Assembly: GCA_013396915.1 (NCBI GenBank) | Contig: VWZL01004634.1 | Location: 62,001-126,000, forward strand | Origin: Stercorarius parasiticus | Lineage: Eukaryota; Chordata; Aves; Charadriiformes; Stercorariidae | Length of the DNA: 64,000 nucleotides | Reading direction: 5' to 3' | Shown: piece after piece, positions 12,301 through 25,400 of the stretch | Position numbering within the stretch: position 1 is the first letter of the stretch | How the letters are laid out: each line of letters opens with the position of its first letter | Program-made: the position numbers and the translations under genes | Notes under the pieces: generated by a model | Told to the model about the DNA's origin: nothing | Databases searched by the model: none | What the model saw: the letters and a program-made list of their open reading frames with translations, nothing else

Positions 12301-15300
12301 ATGCCAAGGGCAGAGTGAGAACAGGACCAAATGCAAAGATCCCCTGCAAGCACCTGGGGTGGGGGCATGTACTGCTTCCTCCTGGGCAGAGAGACCATGG
12401 ATTTACAGTAGCAGAGAATGGAAGGGAGCAGTGGTGGTGATGGTAGGCAGCTTCTGGTTGCAGACTCTATACCTCTTCACGCCTGGTGTGCCTTTCTCTG
12501 CTTCCTACCACCAGGGAAGATGTAAAACCAAAGTTGCAGCACTTGCAGAGTACGCATCTACAGGAGAAATCTCACCCCAGAGAAGGTCTTTACTTGGCAC
12601 AAGGCACTGAGGGCTGGGAAATGCCCTTCTGCCTCTGCTGCCAGCCATAGTCCAGTAGCAGAACCTGCCTCATTATTTATTCATCTGCATCAAAAGTGTT
12701 TCTCTGCAGTGTGAAACGCATAATGGAGACAGCCTTGAAAGTAAATAGCTTTCTGCACTTGCTAGTGTACCTAGGCAACATCATTAGATCATGTTTATAG
12801 AATTTGTTCATTGCAATTTATTATGTAAAACAGAGAAATGTTTAAGTCAGCTGGGTATAAAGGAGTTTGGAATCATCAGATTGCAGAATCATCAGATATT
12901 CTCTCCTCATTATTATCCACAGAAACAGAAAATTATTTTGAAAAAAAACCACCACCAAACCAAAATCTTTCAAAATGAATTGTAACTCTTATATATAACT
13001 CATATATAAACCAAGCTTCCAGAAACCATTTTTTTGTTCCATGTGTCTCAGGTTTTAAGGACTGTTGCATTAACTGAGAAATGAAATCCCAAGTCTTAGC
13101 TTTGCTCTCATTTTATTAGTGTGATATAGTGATAATCTCACAAGGACCGTAATAAGTACATGAGAGAAAAAAAATCAGCTAAATGGGGGATCTGAAAATG
13201 TTCTAGCCCGGTGCTATTACATAGGTCTTAGGCTTTTTTTCGGCCTGTTCCATAATAGGATGTTTTGCAAATTCTTCTCTCAGCAGGTTTTGAACATGAA
13301 CTTGCATTACTGTTCTTACAAAATAATAAACAGCTTTGGGCTATAAAATCTCTCAAGTTGTTTTCCACAGAAGGGATTTGCATGCTGACTCATTCCTACT
13401 ATATTTATAACCCATCGCCAAACCACTGCAACTGCAGGATTTCCAATAAAGCTATGGAAATTACATGCATTGCAATGGGAGTTGAATACATTTACATTTG
13501 TAGTATTTTACCATTTCAAAATTTATGGCAGATTACCTTGTTTGTGCATGTCTGGACTTTAATGGTTATTTTTTATAGCAGAAAATAGTAGTTTATGGTG
13601 GTATTCCCAGTAGAAGGTTTTTATGAATCCACCATATGGAGTATTACATAAAACTAAACTTGTATCAGTGGTGATTTTATGTAAAGAAAGACAATGAACA
13701 TTACCAAGAATTAGTGATTACAGAAAATTTCAGAAAACTTGAAATTTTATGAATGTGATTTTTTTTTTCCCAATGATTTTTAACTCATATTAATAGCAGT
13801 CCAAATCCCTGCTTTTTTTATTGCAGGAAAAATCTCCATTGTCTGCAGGAAATCCTGGGCATCTCAAGCAAATAACATTTGTTGCAGCTGACCTTCCCTC
13901 CCCACCACCTCCCTTTAAGGTACCCTTCATGAAGTTGTGATGTTTGGCACAACAGAGACATGTGGTGATTTATGCAGAAGACTAAGGAAATCTGGAACAT
14001 CTATATAAGGATGAACATCCATCTCTGTCAGTCCATATGTTGTAATCATAGCTACTTTCTTCAGCACTGGTGGTAGAAGATAGTCTTTTACCTGTGCCTT
14101 CCTACAAACGGAAGGAGCAGCCTTCTGCTAGCAAAAGTTGCAGACAGGAAAAGTATCACAATTCCATAGATTGTGAACATGAAGACAAGCAAGGCTGTTC
14201 TCACGGAAATATGTGTTTGCATAAGTATTGACATCAGGAGGCTCTACAGAGCTTTCTCAAAGAGCACCTCGTGGATTTGGGAGCCATTCAGCCAGGAAGA
14301 AGAAATGTGCCATGAAAAGTATGTAACCAGTCACACCGAGAGAGCAGCAGATGGTGCATCCATGAAGCAATTGTCACCGCCAAGAGCCTGGCATGTTCTA
14401 CAGGCTGAAATGTATCATCTGCCTCATTAATGAAGCAAGCACTTGGGTAGACAATGTCTATGAAAATCTATATATGCTTGCGAATAAATCGTAATAATGC
14501 TGTGAGGTTTATATCTGGGATGTAAAGAAGAAGATGGCAAGAGGATGAGAAGAAGAGCCAGCTGTAGGTATCCAGTCCTGATTCTTTCGCTGGTCCCAAT
14601 CCTGGCAGAAACTCCCAGGCAGCTCAAAGCAGGTTTTGATCACAAGGCACAGTGCATTAAGGACGGTGACCCAGGTAGGCACTGCTTCTCTACGCTTTTC
14701 CAATCGCTGCACGGCAGCTCACTCATTGTACCGAACTGGTTTTGGAACGAGGGCATAAGGCCAGCTCTGCTCGCTGGGGGGAATTCACACCTAAAGGGAA
14801 CTGTGAGGTTTCTAGCAGTAAAAAAAGGGCCAAATCTTAAAGAACAGTCCAGCCTTTAGGACTGGATAACCATTTCTGTAGAATGGCATGGTGAGCTACC
14901 GTATGGATTTGCTATCTAGCTTTAGGGTAATTTATGTGAACAGTGAAAAATTTCTTCTTCTTGCTCCTTTTCCCAGAGAAATTCTTCTTGCTTTTGAGAG
15001 AGTCTCAAAATCAGAGAGGATTTCAGATCAGGCTGGCACACATATATCCTGGGTGACTGTCAACTTCTGAAACATTCCAAGGTCAAACAGGGCCATTTTA
15101 TCATCTTGTTTGGCTTTTTTAGAAACCTGCTGCCTTTGTGGCTCAGAGAACTTCCTGCTTATACCTGTGGAAAGGATGCTGTGTGAAAGAGAGCTAAGCC
15201 AGCCCTTCGCTCTGGGAGAAATCCTCAGCTGGGGTGTGGGCTCAGAGACCCAGGGGGGCTCCCACCAGCTGAGGAGCTGCCTCTTGGCCTCTCTACTTAA

Positions 15301-16025
15301 GTGAATCACACTCTCTTTGCTTTTTCATTAGCTGATGTATCATAGTCTTACAGCTGTCTTCTCTTGATCTAAATTGCACACTAATATTGTACATTATTGA
15401 TTAAATGAGTCTACAAATGTCTTTTTAATACTGTATGGGTTGATCAGTCTTCTCAGTTAATGTACAGCACCTCCAGTGGGCTTTAAAACCTAGTGAAGCA
15501 GCTTTTTACCAGATTTTACTGGAAAAGAAAAAACTACATGAGAGGTCATGCTCACACGCACGCTGAGGTACGTGTTTTGGCAGCGGGGAATTAGTAATGA
15601 TTTCACTTGCTATACTGAAAACCTCATGTTGTTCACGGGTTTGGATTTTGGTAATCACATTGCTGATCTAACTCTTTGCAGCTAAAAGAATTCAGGGGAG
15701 ATTGTTGTTATATACTCCAGTGGCAAAGCTACACTGTAATACTTGAGCTAGTTATGCAACTAATTTGGCTTTTCCTGTGATATTTTTCAGAGGAGAGGTT
15801 TCAAAGCTATTTTTAACCTTTTTTTTGGCTTTTAAAAAAATTTTATATACACAGGACTGTAATAACTACATTTTGCAAGTATGACATCTGATGGTAAAAA
15901 TAATAGTATTCTGGCTGGTTTAAGTGATTCTTTGCATTACAATAAACAGCACTCAGGAGTGACTCTAGTTGCTGTCTCAACTAGTTAATTATTGTAATTT
16001 TCCCTTTGCTTTCATTTCTTAAATC
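9400..16025. other. 6.6 kb of unique sequence, no gene recognised
   Basis: Long AT-rich non-coding tract. The best open frames (11976-12398 minus, 12227-12610 plus, 14545-14859 plus) overlap on opposite strands or lack domains. A 66-base open segment at 14608-14673 is bounded by acceptor- and donor-like sites but is too short to separate from chance. There are no repeats I can name and no RNA genes. Confidence 0.4.
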
Positions 16026-16029
16026 TAAA

Positions 16030-16061
16030 TTCCTCTCTATCACCCTTCCTCTCTATCACCC
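16030..16061 (+). repeat. Perfect 16-bp tandem duplication
   Basis: TTCCTCTCTATCACCC occurs twice head to tail with no mismatch, ending four bases before recognisable CR1 sequence starts. It could be a local slippage product or connected with the LINE 5' junction. Confidence 0.85.
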
Positions 16062-16065
16062 TCTG

Positions 16066-16578
16066 ACTTGTATCAGGAATAGCATGGCCAGCAGGAGTAC
16101 AGAAGTGATGGTGCCTCTGTACTCGGCACTGGTGAGGCCTCACCTCGAGTGCTGTGTTCAGTTCTGGGCCCCTCTGTACAAGAGGGACATTGAAGTGCTG
16201 GAGCGGGTCCAGAGGAGAGCTAGCAAGCTGGTGAGGGGTCTGGAGACCAAGCCATATGAGGAGAGGCTGAGGGAACTGGGCATGTTTAGTTTGGAGAAGA
16301 GGAGGCTGAGGGGAGACCTCATTGCCCTCTACAACTACCTGAAAGGAGGTTGCAGAGAGGTGGGTGTTGGCCTCGTCTCCCAGGTGAATAATGACAGGAC
16401 CAGAGGAAATGGTCTGAAGTTGCGGCAGGGGAGGTTTAGATTAGATATTAGGAAGAATTACTTTACTGCAAGAGTGGTCAGGCACTGGAACAGCCTGCCC
16501 AGGGAGGTGGTTGAGTCACCATCCCTAGAGGTATTTAAGAAACATGTAGATTTGGCACTTCAGGGCATGCTCCAGTGA
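16066..16578 (+). pseudogene. CR1 ORF2 C-terminal remnant
   Basis: An uninterrupted frame of 170 codons ending in TGA at 16576-16578. Key peptides are [20 protein letters not shown] near the start, then [48 protein letters not shown] and [15 protein letters not shown]. These are the hallmark of the region downstream of the reverse transcriptase palm in CR1 ORF2. The endonuclease and catalytic reverse-transcriptase motifs are absent through 5' truncation, so the fragment cannot retrotranspose. The frame is open upstream to 16006, but that part is not CR1-like. Confidence 0.92.
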
Positions 16579-16654
16579 CAGAGATTGTAGGGGCTTTTTT
16601 GGTGTGTGTATGGTTGGACTCGATGATCTCAAAGGTCCTTTCCAACCATGAAGC

Positions 16655-16681
16655 TTCTATGATTCTATGATTCTGTGATTC
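16655..16681 (+). repeat. CR1 octamer tail
   Basis: Three tandem units TTCTATGA, TTCTATGA, TTCTGTGA plus a partial TTC. This is the short 3'-terminal repeat by which avian CR1 differs from poly(A)-tailed LINEs. It is recognised by the element's own reverse transcriptase. Confidence 0.9.
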
Positions 16682-16767
16682 AATCTATATGCAAGTATTG
16701 GCCCATTTATAACACAGTAGGGAAAACATGCTTGTGTTTTTGGGTCAGTGTCATGTTTATCTCTTTT

Positions 16768-16855
16768 CATAGAACTATAGAAAATTGGACTGAAAGGGCC
16801 TGTAGAGATCACCTAAATCTACCCCACTCTATTTTAAACAAGGAAACAAAAATGA
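16768..16855 (-). mobile_element. Old CR1 3' stub, reverse orientation
   Basis: The plus strand reads 'CATAGAACTATAGAAAATTG', 'GACTGAAAGGGCCTGTAGAG' and 'ATCACCTAAATCTACCCC'. This corresponds to a reversed CR1 tail followed by the conserved 3' UTR block. It is more diverged than the neighbouring copy at 16066-16681, so probably older. Only the extreme 3' end remains. Confidence 0.65.
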
Positions 16856-16869
16856 GGTTTTATATGCAC

Positions 16870-18300
16870 ATTTTTCCTTCAATATGAACTTTACTTCAGA
16901 TCTGCATGCCTAAACGTTGCACAAATAAAACCAGAGCTCTAGTCCAAAGGAAGGGGACTTGTGAGGATATTTGTGATTTCTGTGCGCGCTTCTCATGATG
17001 GGCTTGGCCACAGAGGCACAGCTAAAATCAATCCAAAACATTTACCCTCCTTTGTCATTACGCAGATGGCCATCTGCATTACCACCAAAAAAAAAGGCAA
17101 CCATCTAAACAAATTGCGTCAGTATAGGTACATTTAGTTAGTACAAAGCTTTGAAAAACAACTAAGTGGTTTCAGCGGTTAACTGTGCTGGGAGGTGGCA
17201 GCCGCCCAGTGGCTGGTGAATGAGCCTCTTGGTGCTCTCCTTTGGGATGCTGGATATGGCTTTGGGATGTTTAGAAAAACAATGGAGAAACAAACAGTGA
17301 GAAAGAGAAGAAGCCTCAAGACAGAGCAGCAGATTTGAATGAAATGAGATGGTAGCAGCTAGACTGGAGAGGTTAGGGAATTTTACAGCGGCAGGAATAA
17401 TGTTGAGAAGGTGGCTGGTTGCTGCCCCGACTCCTGGGTGATAGGCAGCTCCAGAATCCACTTACGTCTTAAAAGACGGAAGATTTTACTTACACTTCAG
17501 TAAAGCAGCTTCTCCCAGGTAATCAGACATTTAGCTCCTTGTCAGATCCTTTGAGCCATACTAGCAACGAAAGAGTGATATTGCCACTATCGTCCCTGAT
17601 GATTCAGCAAGGAGCAAAACATGATAGCCTTTCTAACAAGGCTGTTACTCAGACATATCACTCAGTGTCTGCACTCTAACTGCTCACTGGTTCAGAGTGC
17701 TAATGCTCTGCATATTGTGCTTAATAGAATTTTAAATTATTTTGATTAAAGTGTCAAGGGATGAGGATTTAAGATTGATCAAAGCTACTTCCTTGTGCTG
17801 TGCCAGTTGTTAAGCAGCCACTTCCAGAACGTTATTACGCAGGTTTAAGTGATATAACATTCAGACCTGAGAAATATGAAGAAATATATCTCCTAATTTC
17901 ATATTGGGGGACTGAGAGGGCAAGGAGGAAACTAAGGAGATACACATTTCATACACAGTGACTGACCTGGGGTCCCAGCTCTTCTTTAATGGAAATTGCT
18001 GGGACCTTTACCATTGCCTTCTATTCAATGTCAGTTCAATCATGGATGAGCAATGACAAAAATCCAGTATGGAAAACCTTCACTTCTTTGAACAGGGACT
18101 GTAAACATTAAAATAAGTTTAGATAATGAGGAAAATAAATAATGGAGGCTTGTCTGGCTGTGAAGATAGGTATCTGGAAGTGGAGCACTAAGTTCTTGCT
18201 TTGAAGCTCACTCAGTTGGTGTGGGCAGAGGTCATAGGTGATGGTTGTTTAATTATGGCAACAAAGAAGGAGTAGGACATTCCCATCACGTATAGCCTTC
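16870..18300. other. Unique sequence, nothing recognised
   Basis: AT-rich non-coding DNA. A 99-codon minus-strand frame at 17162-17461 has low-complexity S/L-rich composition and no domain. No splice-supported exon was found. Confidence 0.4.
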
Positions 18301-18309
18301 AGCTAAAAC

Positions 18310-18392
18310 AAAGTGCTTCAGCATGCATGTAACTTTAGATATGCAAATAAATTACTGAAGTTAAGCAATTCTTAAACATGTGCTTCAGGTCA
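18310..18392. repeat. Ancient palindromic amniote repeat relic
   Basis: The left arm reads 'AAGTGCTTCAGCATGCATGT' then 'AACTTTAGATATG'. The right arm reads 'CTGAAGTTAAGCAATTCTTA' then 'AACATGTGCTTCAGG'. The arms are imperfect inverted copies of the 'agcacttaagcatgtgcttaacttt' type that recurs in reptile and bird DNA, consistent with a MITE-like hairpin element. The central part has decayed. Whether it belongs to an archosaur Harbinger-type MITE family is a hypothesis. Confidence 0.5.
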
Positions 18393-19330
18393 CCCTCTGA
18401 GCGGAACCTGAGAGTACATGGTGCCCAAATCATTGTCTCAGCTACTGTGTTAATATTTTGACCTGAATTAGAGTCCAGTGGCCTGGACTGTGAATGTCTT
18501 TCTTGCTAAGAAACTACTTGCTCCTCAGATTTAGGCGGCATTAGCCATCTAGTGAAACCATAATCTATTCCAGTCCTACTCCCTACTTTGTTTCCAAAAT
18601 AAAGAATAAGACTCTGTACAACTCTTCTATGGGATCTCATGAACTGATAATTGCTTAAAATCTCAATAGAATTTGCACCCACATCTGTAAATGACCATAT
18701 GGCACTTTATGGTAGAATATCCTGGGCAGGACTGTTTGGCGTGCTCTAGTTGCCAATGTTGCTTTAACAATGCAAAGCAGTCATAAACTCACCTTAGGTG
18801 GTTGGTTAAGTCAGGTCTACGGTCACCCTGAGTGACTGCACTGCTGAAGCCACTTCTTGCACTACTATGTAGTTAGGTTGTTAAACAAGTACTTTGTTGA
18901 AATGACAAACTTGCTGTGAAATAACATTGTTTTATACTTGGTGTAACCTGAAGAATTATAATTCCTGAAGCTGCTACTGACTAGAATTATTCCAATAGAA
19001 GGAAACGTTCTGATTGGTGTTCTGTTCAGCAATTAAGTGTAAACTATAATAATAGTCAAAAGACCATTTACCTTTTGTAATAGTTCCTCAAAGTATTCTC
19101 TCAGAGGAACAACAAATATGAGTACTTCGTATCAGTCTTCATAAAAATATATCTACCTATTATTGCATGATACAAAATCTCTGCTTATGCATCCTCTTCC
19201 AGCCATGGAACAGTCTGAAGGGCTGAAGGCATCTGATGTATGAGTTTCATCCTGTTTCCAGTGGGGACGTCCAGGACTGCAGCCATTTAACAGACAAATG
19301 AATACACAGAACCATTGAAACAAATTAAAT

Positions 19331-19432
19331 ACTCATGCATGTGTTTAACTGCAAGCACATGACTAGTCTTTTCGACTCCAGAGGCAGCAAGGCATATATC
19401 TTAAGCAGGTACTTAAGAACATGGTTGAATGG
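19331..19432. repeat. Ancient palindromic amniote repeat relic
   Basis: The left arm reads 'ACTCATGCATGTGTTTAACT' then 'GCAAGCACATGACTAGTC'. The right part reads 'TCTTAAGCAGGTACTTAAGA'. Same family style as the relic 1 kb upstream at 18310, but better preserved on the left. It is probably a non-autonomous DNA-transposon relic. Ends are approximate. Confidence 0.5.
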
Positions 19433-19439
19433 AGATCAT

Positions 19440-22400
19440 AGAACATTATTTCTTTCACTGGAGTGTTAGGTGGTGTAATTGTCACAGGGATTATTACTCC
19501 TACGTGGAAAGCAGGAGAGCAGGGCTGCAGTTGCACTGCCTTCCTTGTGTACTGTCGCTGTGTTCACCACGTACTGGTATTATTCTCCATGACCTGTTTG
19601 GACCACCTATAGGAGAGACCCTAGAATAAATATATGACGACTCTTGTGAGTTGTCAAAGTTGGCCTGACACTGGGAATGAGAAAAGCTTGACGAGATGGG
19701 AATCAGGAAAAACAAAAAGAATTGAGAGCTGGGGGCCCTGCAGGTAGAAGCAACACTGAAGTGTTTGTGCTGTATTTCACAGTAAGGAGCGACTTCAATC
19801 CCTGCACACAAGTCAGGGTGCAGTGAGCACCAGGTCAGGGCTGCTGGATCAATACCTACCCTGTGGCTGCTGCTATTGCAAGGACTCAAATACCTTGTAA
19901 ACCAGGGCAGATCTGCAAGTACCAGGTTGAATCAGTGAAGGCGTTGCCTGTCATACATGGCTCTTGGCTCCTCGCATAACCAGGGAGGTAATGCTGCAAA
20001 GGCAAAGAACTTTGATAGGAAAAAAGTTACATCATAATTTACAGGTAACCTTTACACTGTGAGGAAAAGGATTTTTCGTAGAGACAAAAGGCAAAGACCT
20101 GGATCTCATCATGAAACTTTCCATTCCTTTTACTTCTGTCCCCATTTAAATGAAATAGGGGGACCCATTCGCAGCCAACAAAATTAGCTAAAAGCTCCTC
20201 GCATAAAGACAGAGATTTCAATGAAATCGAATCCATATATTACCTCATAGGAACGGTTGTCTAAAGGTAATTTCCAGGTTAATAGACTGTTATTGCCATT
20301 TTCAAATAAAGCAATTAAAAGTAATATTCTTATATTACTGATAAGGAGGATCACACTGCATTGGATTGTCAGCTTATTTTGTTCAATGGTCTTAGTCAAA
20401 GAGTATTTAGTACAAATTATTTTAGACAAAAGCAGAAGAAGTCTGCCCATAAAAAAACCAAAACCTCTCTGAAGTAAAAGATGGATTTTTTTATTAGTTT
20501 TTGAAGTAATAAACTCTACTCATTAATTTTTGAGATGTGTAAAAAGTATTTTCTGTCTAAATATACTGTGCTTTTATCAGTTTTTCTGAACTAAAAAGCA
20601 GAGGTAAAACAAGATGTTAATTATACACCAGACATGTTTTGCTGTAGATGATCAATGCTCTCTGTGGAGCATGTGTAATATCTTAAACCATAATTTCTTC
20701 CACAAAAGCTTTTTGTAGAAACTCATAGTTCTTTACTGCAGGAAGATCTACACCATATATGCAAAAATCCGATCTAGGGGAAACAATATAATTTCTCAAG
20801 GGGAATTATCATAACATATGAACTAGAAAACATTACTTTCCCCTCACAAAATGGCATGACTGTAACATATGTCCCGCTCCAATTAGAAATTGTCTTTTTC
20901 AGATTATCATTATGTCAGCCTATACTTGTGAAAGCAATTTTGACAGATCTGGGGCAAATTTAAAAGCAAAGGAGACAGCTACCCCTAGAATTTATAAGCA
21001 GGCATTAATTTTGCAGAGAGGACATTTTTCATCTGTTTGAAGAAGATAAAGAGCTAAGCAAATCCCCCTTATTCATGCTACTTTGGTGGATAAATGCAGA
21101 TGTGCTTCACAACAGCAAAATAACTGTATTCAGCTACTTTGAGGGACTTACTGGACTAGAGCAATGCAAAATTTCTGACCTGACATTGTTTCTGTCTGGT
21201 GAAATCTCCAAGTTTACTATTTCTCTAAGGTGACTGATCTAGCAGAAGAGCTTGTAATTGTCACTGTGCTGAAAAAGTTTTACTGAACAGGGTGATTTGA
21301 TTTCGGCTGCAGCCAGACATCAGTCATGGGCCACGCAGGGAATCCTGACCTGGGAATGGACCTTGTGGTGATGAGATCCTGATGTTTCTGTGTCTTCATG
21401 GGTCTACAGCACAGATTTGGAGTAAGGCAAGAGGGAGTCAGTTCCTGACATTCCTGTTCACAGGCCCCCAGACAGTCTTTGAATTTATGGGAGACATTGC
21501 TTCAACATCCCCCATGCCAGCAAGCCTTTTCATCCCTGAGAAAACACCTGTGGCTCATGTTTAATCCTTAAGACCTGTGAACGTTTTGACACGTGCCTAA
21601 ATAATGCTTCACTTTGAAAGGTATAAAAAATGACCTTGTAGTGCAGCCTTACCAGTCATTGGCATGTATTCACCAAGTGGGGCAACATAAATAAGAAAGT
21701 GGCAAAGGTCTCTGTTGATTTCAGTCATTCTAGGATATTAAATCCATGATAAAATTCATCCTCTGGGATCTGATTCAAAGGCCCAGGTGCAAAATGCACC
21801 TGTCTTCAGGGGATCCTGGGTCCAGCCCATGCCAAGCAAAAATAATAGCAGAGCCAGACTAAGCACTGCTGATTTAAAGCACATGCTACACTGCTTAGTG
21901 GTACTGGGGAGGGACATAAGGGAGTGGATTTCCCAGTCCAAGTGAAGTTGTGTTTGAAGTGCACAGAGTACTTTCAGGTTGTGCTGTACACAAGTAGGTG
22001 GCATTCCTTCATCCCCAAAGGCCAGCTCAAGACCTGTGCTCTTCTTAGCTTTTGCATCAAACTTGCTTTGACAGAGTAAATTGTAGGTTTGTCTTTGGGC
22101 AAGGCCTTGCCAGAGGGGTGGGACGGTGTTGAGCAGGACGTAGACTGGCTTCTGGTCTTCATAGAGCCTCAAAAGCACATGAGGCGCCCGAACAAGTACT
22201 TGTCACTGTCAGCAAGTGTCACTTTGTCTTTCAGATTAAAGTTTTCAATTAAATGGGCATTTCTGGTCTGAATATTGGCAGCCACAGGACTGCTGAAATG
22301 TGACATCATTTATGACTCCAGCAGTAAGGAGTTCACTGTTCATGATCGTAAAACAGATTCCAGTCTTGATTTGATATCGATTTAACAGTCAGCATAAGTT

Positions 22401-25400
22401 TGCCCTTTAATATTAAACAAAATATGTCAGGCTGAAGCATTAACAGTATTCTTCCTCTGGGTTTCTCCATGGATATTTCCTCCAATTCTTCCAAGCAGTG
22501 ATGCCTGGCAGAGCGTGGGATTCAGACCTCCACCCTGAAGCACCACTTTTCTGGAGCAGCTGTTCCTGTTATCATGCACTGCCCCGCACAGTGCAATCCC
22601 CTTCACCACCCTTTTTCCCCCTAACACAGACAAAGGCCATTTCTGCCAGAAGTCTTCTCTTACAGTAATTGCCCAAGATGGGCAAACCCAGTCTTCATTT
22701 CTTTCTGCAGACACGCTGATAGTTTCTAGCCCTCTGCTCAACCCTCCCTCCCCAGCCATCCCTGTTCTAATGGCTTTAGTCTATTCTTGCAAGTCTCATT
22801 TATTTTCTTGCTTCTTTTTGACACGGGTGATACAACACATGACCTCTGATTTGTCTGTCTCCTGCCCCCATGTTTCTGATATTCATTAAGGAGATGTTCA
22901 CTTTTCCAGCTCTGCTTTTCCCCTTAGTGAGCTACATCAGAGACTCACATCAATGTCTGTTTTAATGGAAGTTTCTTACTCCCATATCTGAATTTAATCT
23001 CCAGTGTTTTTCTTCCTGCCTGTAGCTGTTATTCTCCTACCATCTTTTGTCCCTTTGTTTAAAAAGTGACCAAAACCATGCAATAACCGTTGTTGTTGCA
23101 TCAGGAGGGACCTTGTTTTTTCAGGAAAGCAGCCGATCCCATGAGAACTCCAGAATTGCACTTGAGATGGCTCTTCTGACATCAAGTGAGGTCAGTTTTG
23201 ACAACTTACTGCTGTTGTGAGCTAAAATATCCTGATAGCACTATACAAGATTTTTCTCTCAGTACCACCTCCGAGCCTAAATCCTTGCTTAGCACAAAAG
23301 ACAGAAGGAACACCATGACCTGACACAGTGCTTGAATACCCCTCTCTGCACTTTTCTTTGAGAGGCTGTTTTGGGAGAGCTGAGGACGAAAGGATCATTT
23401 CTTTTTATTGTAAGGATGTGCCAGTTTGCAAAATTTGTATTCAAACTGTATTGTGCAGGTGGGATGGGGACATTCCTGGAACATGTATGCACTGCGAATG
23501 CTTTTTATTTTAGTTTTTCATTAAATATCAGGGCTGCTGAAAATACAAGATAATATTATTGTGCATCTATAATATAAATGGAATTAAACAGATACATTAG
23601 CAAACTTAGTTTACTTAAACATATCTTGCCCTTGCATATGTCCATCCTTGCTACCATTTCCTTTGTTTACTGCAGTGAACTGTGATTAATTTGATCAGTC
23701 CTCCAGAAATCCAGGCCTGGTTAGGAGTGCTGGCTTTCTGAACACAAAAAAGTAGTTGTTGCTGGGTCAGTATGTAGAAGCTTATGGGTGAGAGATACGT
23801 AAACTCCACTTTGGTCCTCTGCTTATTCTCATTTTAAAGTCATAGGTGGAAGCAGCTGTTTTGTGATATTTTCTTGCCATGTGTGTAACAGATCTTGGAA
23901 GTGAAACTGACTTTAAATAAAAGCTTTGTGAAAATTTGATTGATTTTCACTGGTCAGGGTGAAAAATGTGGAATTGACAAAGAAACAATATAATCAGAGA
24001 GAGGCAGGAACTACTCAGTTGTAAAATTATTTCTACTTTAATTCCCCCTGCTGTTTACACTTCAGAAAAATCCCTGTTGATGATTTCAGTACAGGGGCTT
24101 TGAACCCAGCAGTCAGTGTGTTTGCTACCTGTGGCTTAAGACCTTTGGCTCCTTACCACTTTCAGCGGCATTTGCTTATGCACTTGTTCATGCCACATGA
24201 TCTGTTTTCAGATCCTGGTGCCCTGAAGTGATACCTTACCCCCACTAACTGGAAGCAAACCAGGCGTCATTCGATTGTTCCATATCATCTACATATTCCT
24301 CAACTGGTAAATAAGTTTAATTCTGTCCCGTGATTACCCAAAAGTGATTTGGGAAAGCATGGGCCAATACTGATATTTCCATCGTCTTGGACTGATGACA
24401 GACAGCCTGTGATTTACATGCAGCAATGTGGTTCTGAGGGATTTCAGAACCAGTTGAAAATAAAGGTTTAATGATTGAATTATGTATTCTCTCTCTGTGA
24501 TAGAAAATAATATAAGACAACTGACTCGGCTATCAGACAGATTACATAAGCCCAAGTTAAGTGGTAGAATAAAAATGAGTGATATTCCTCCTTGACTTAA
24601 ATACAGCACTAAGTAGTATGCCCTTGAATTCAGCATAAAGCAATTTCCTCCTCCTTGGTAACAGCTAAGGGGCATTCCGAATGCAAATAGAGTCAGCTTT
24701 GCATTTTTAATATTTCTTATATACATAATTCACTGCCTCGGTTTAGAAACGTTATTGCTACCTCTTCTGTGCATTTAAATTATTTTGCACCTCTGAACTT
24801 TCATATTAACTTTAATGTCAGCTCTTAAAATGTGTTTTGTACAGGCAAGCTTGTGCTTATAGCTCTTGAAATCCACAGATTGCACAAATGCGCATCCAGG
24901 CACAAATACACTGTACTGTTTAACCTGTGTCATTCCACTGGGACATAGGGATTTTTACTAACTGCAGGCACGGTTATACCAAAGCCCTGCAAATCAATAT
25001 TTAACAAATGGGAGCAAACCAAGTACAATCAGCACTAGAATATCACATTTGCGTGCGGTCTACTCTGCATACATAACCCATGGGCATAATGAAAATTCTA
25101 GCTGATCAATAGGAAACAGTGCTTTTTCGAAGTAGCTTTCAAGAGAACAGAAATTTCGGATGGAAGAAGGTACCCACAATGGGAGGAAATCCATCCCCAT
25201 GCTAATGTGGGATTAATTAATGCATTGCATAAAGCCAGGAAGGGTGAGATGGTTCTGAGCAAGCTTTACTTCATTGCATGTTTCAGAAGAGAGAAGTGGT
25301 CCTGGCCATCTCCTGTGGCCATGAATGCTCTTGAGAAATTTTTCATTCTGGAGGAAATGGAGATTTACAGCATCTTGCTTGACTCATCAAACTTCCTCAA

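Larger units (their letters stand above)
16066..16681 (+). mobile_element. CR1 LINE, 5'-truncated copy
   Basis: A plus-strand CR1 of about 616 bases. It comprises the 3' part of ORF2, a short 3' UTR with the conserved 'TGATCTCAAAGGTCCTTTCC' stretch and a tail of TTCTATGA-type octamers. The open reading frame is intact throughout, which suggests a younger insertion than the other CR1 pieces in the window. CR1s usually insert as 5'-truncated copies without clear target-site duplications, and none is obvious here. Its 3' end faces the 3' end of an older CR1 stub at 16768. Confidence 0.95.
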
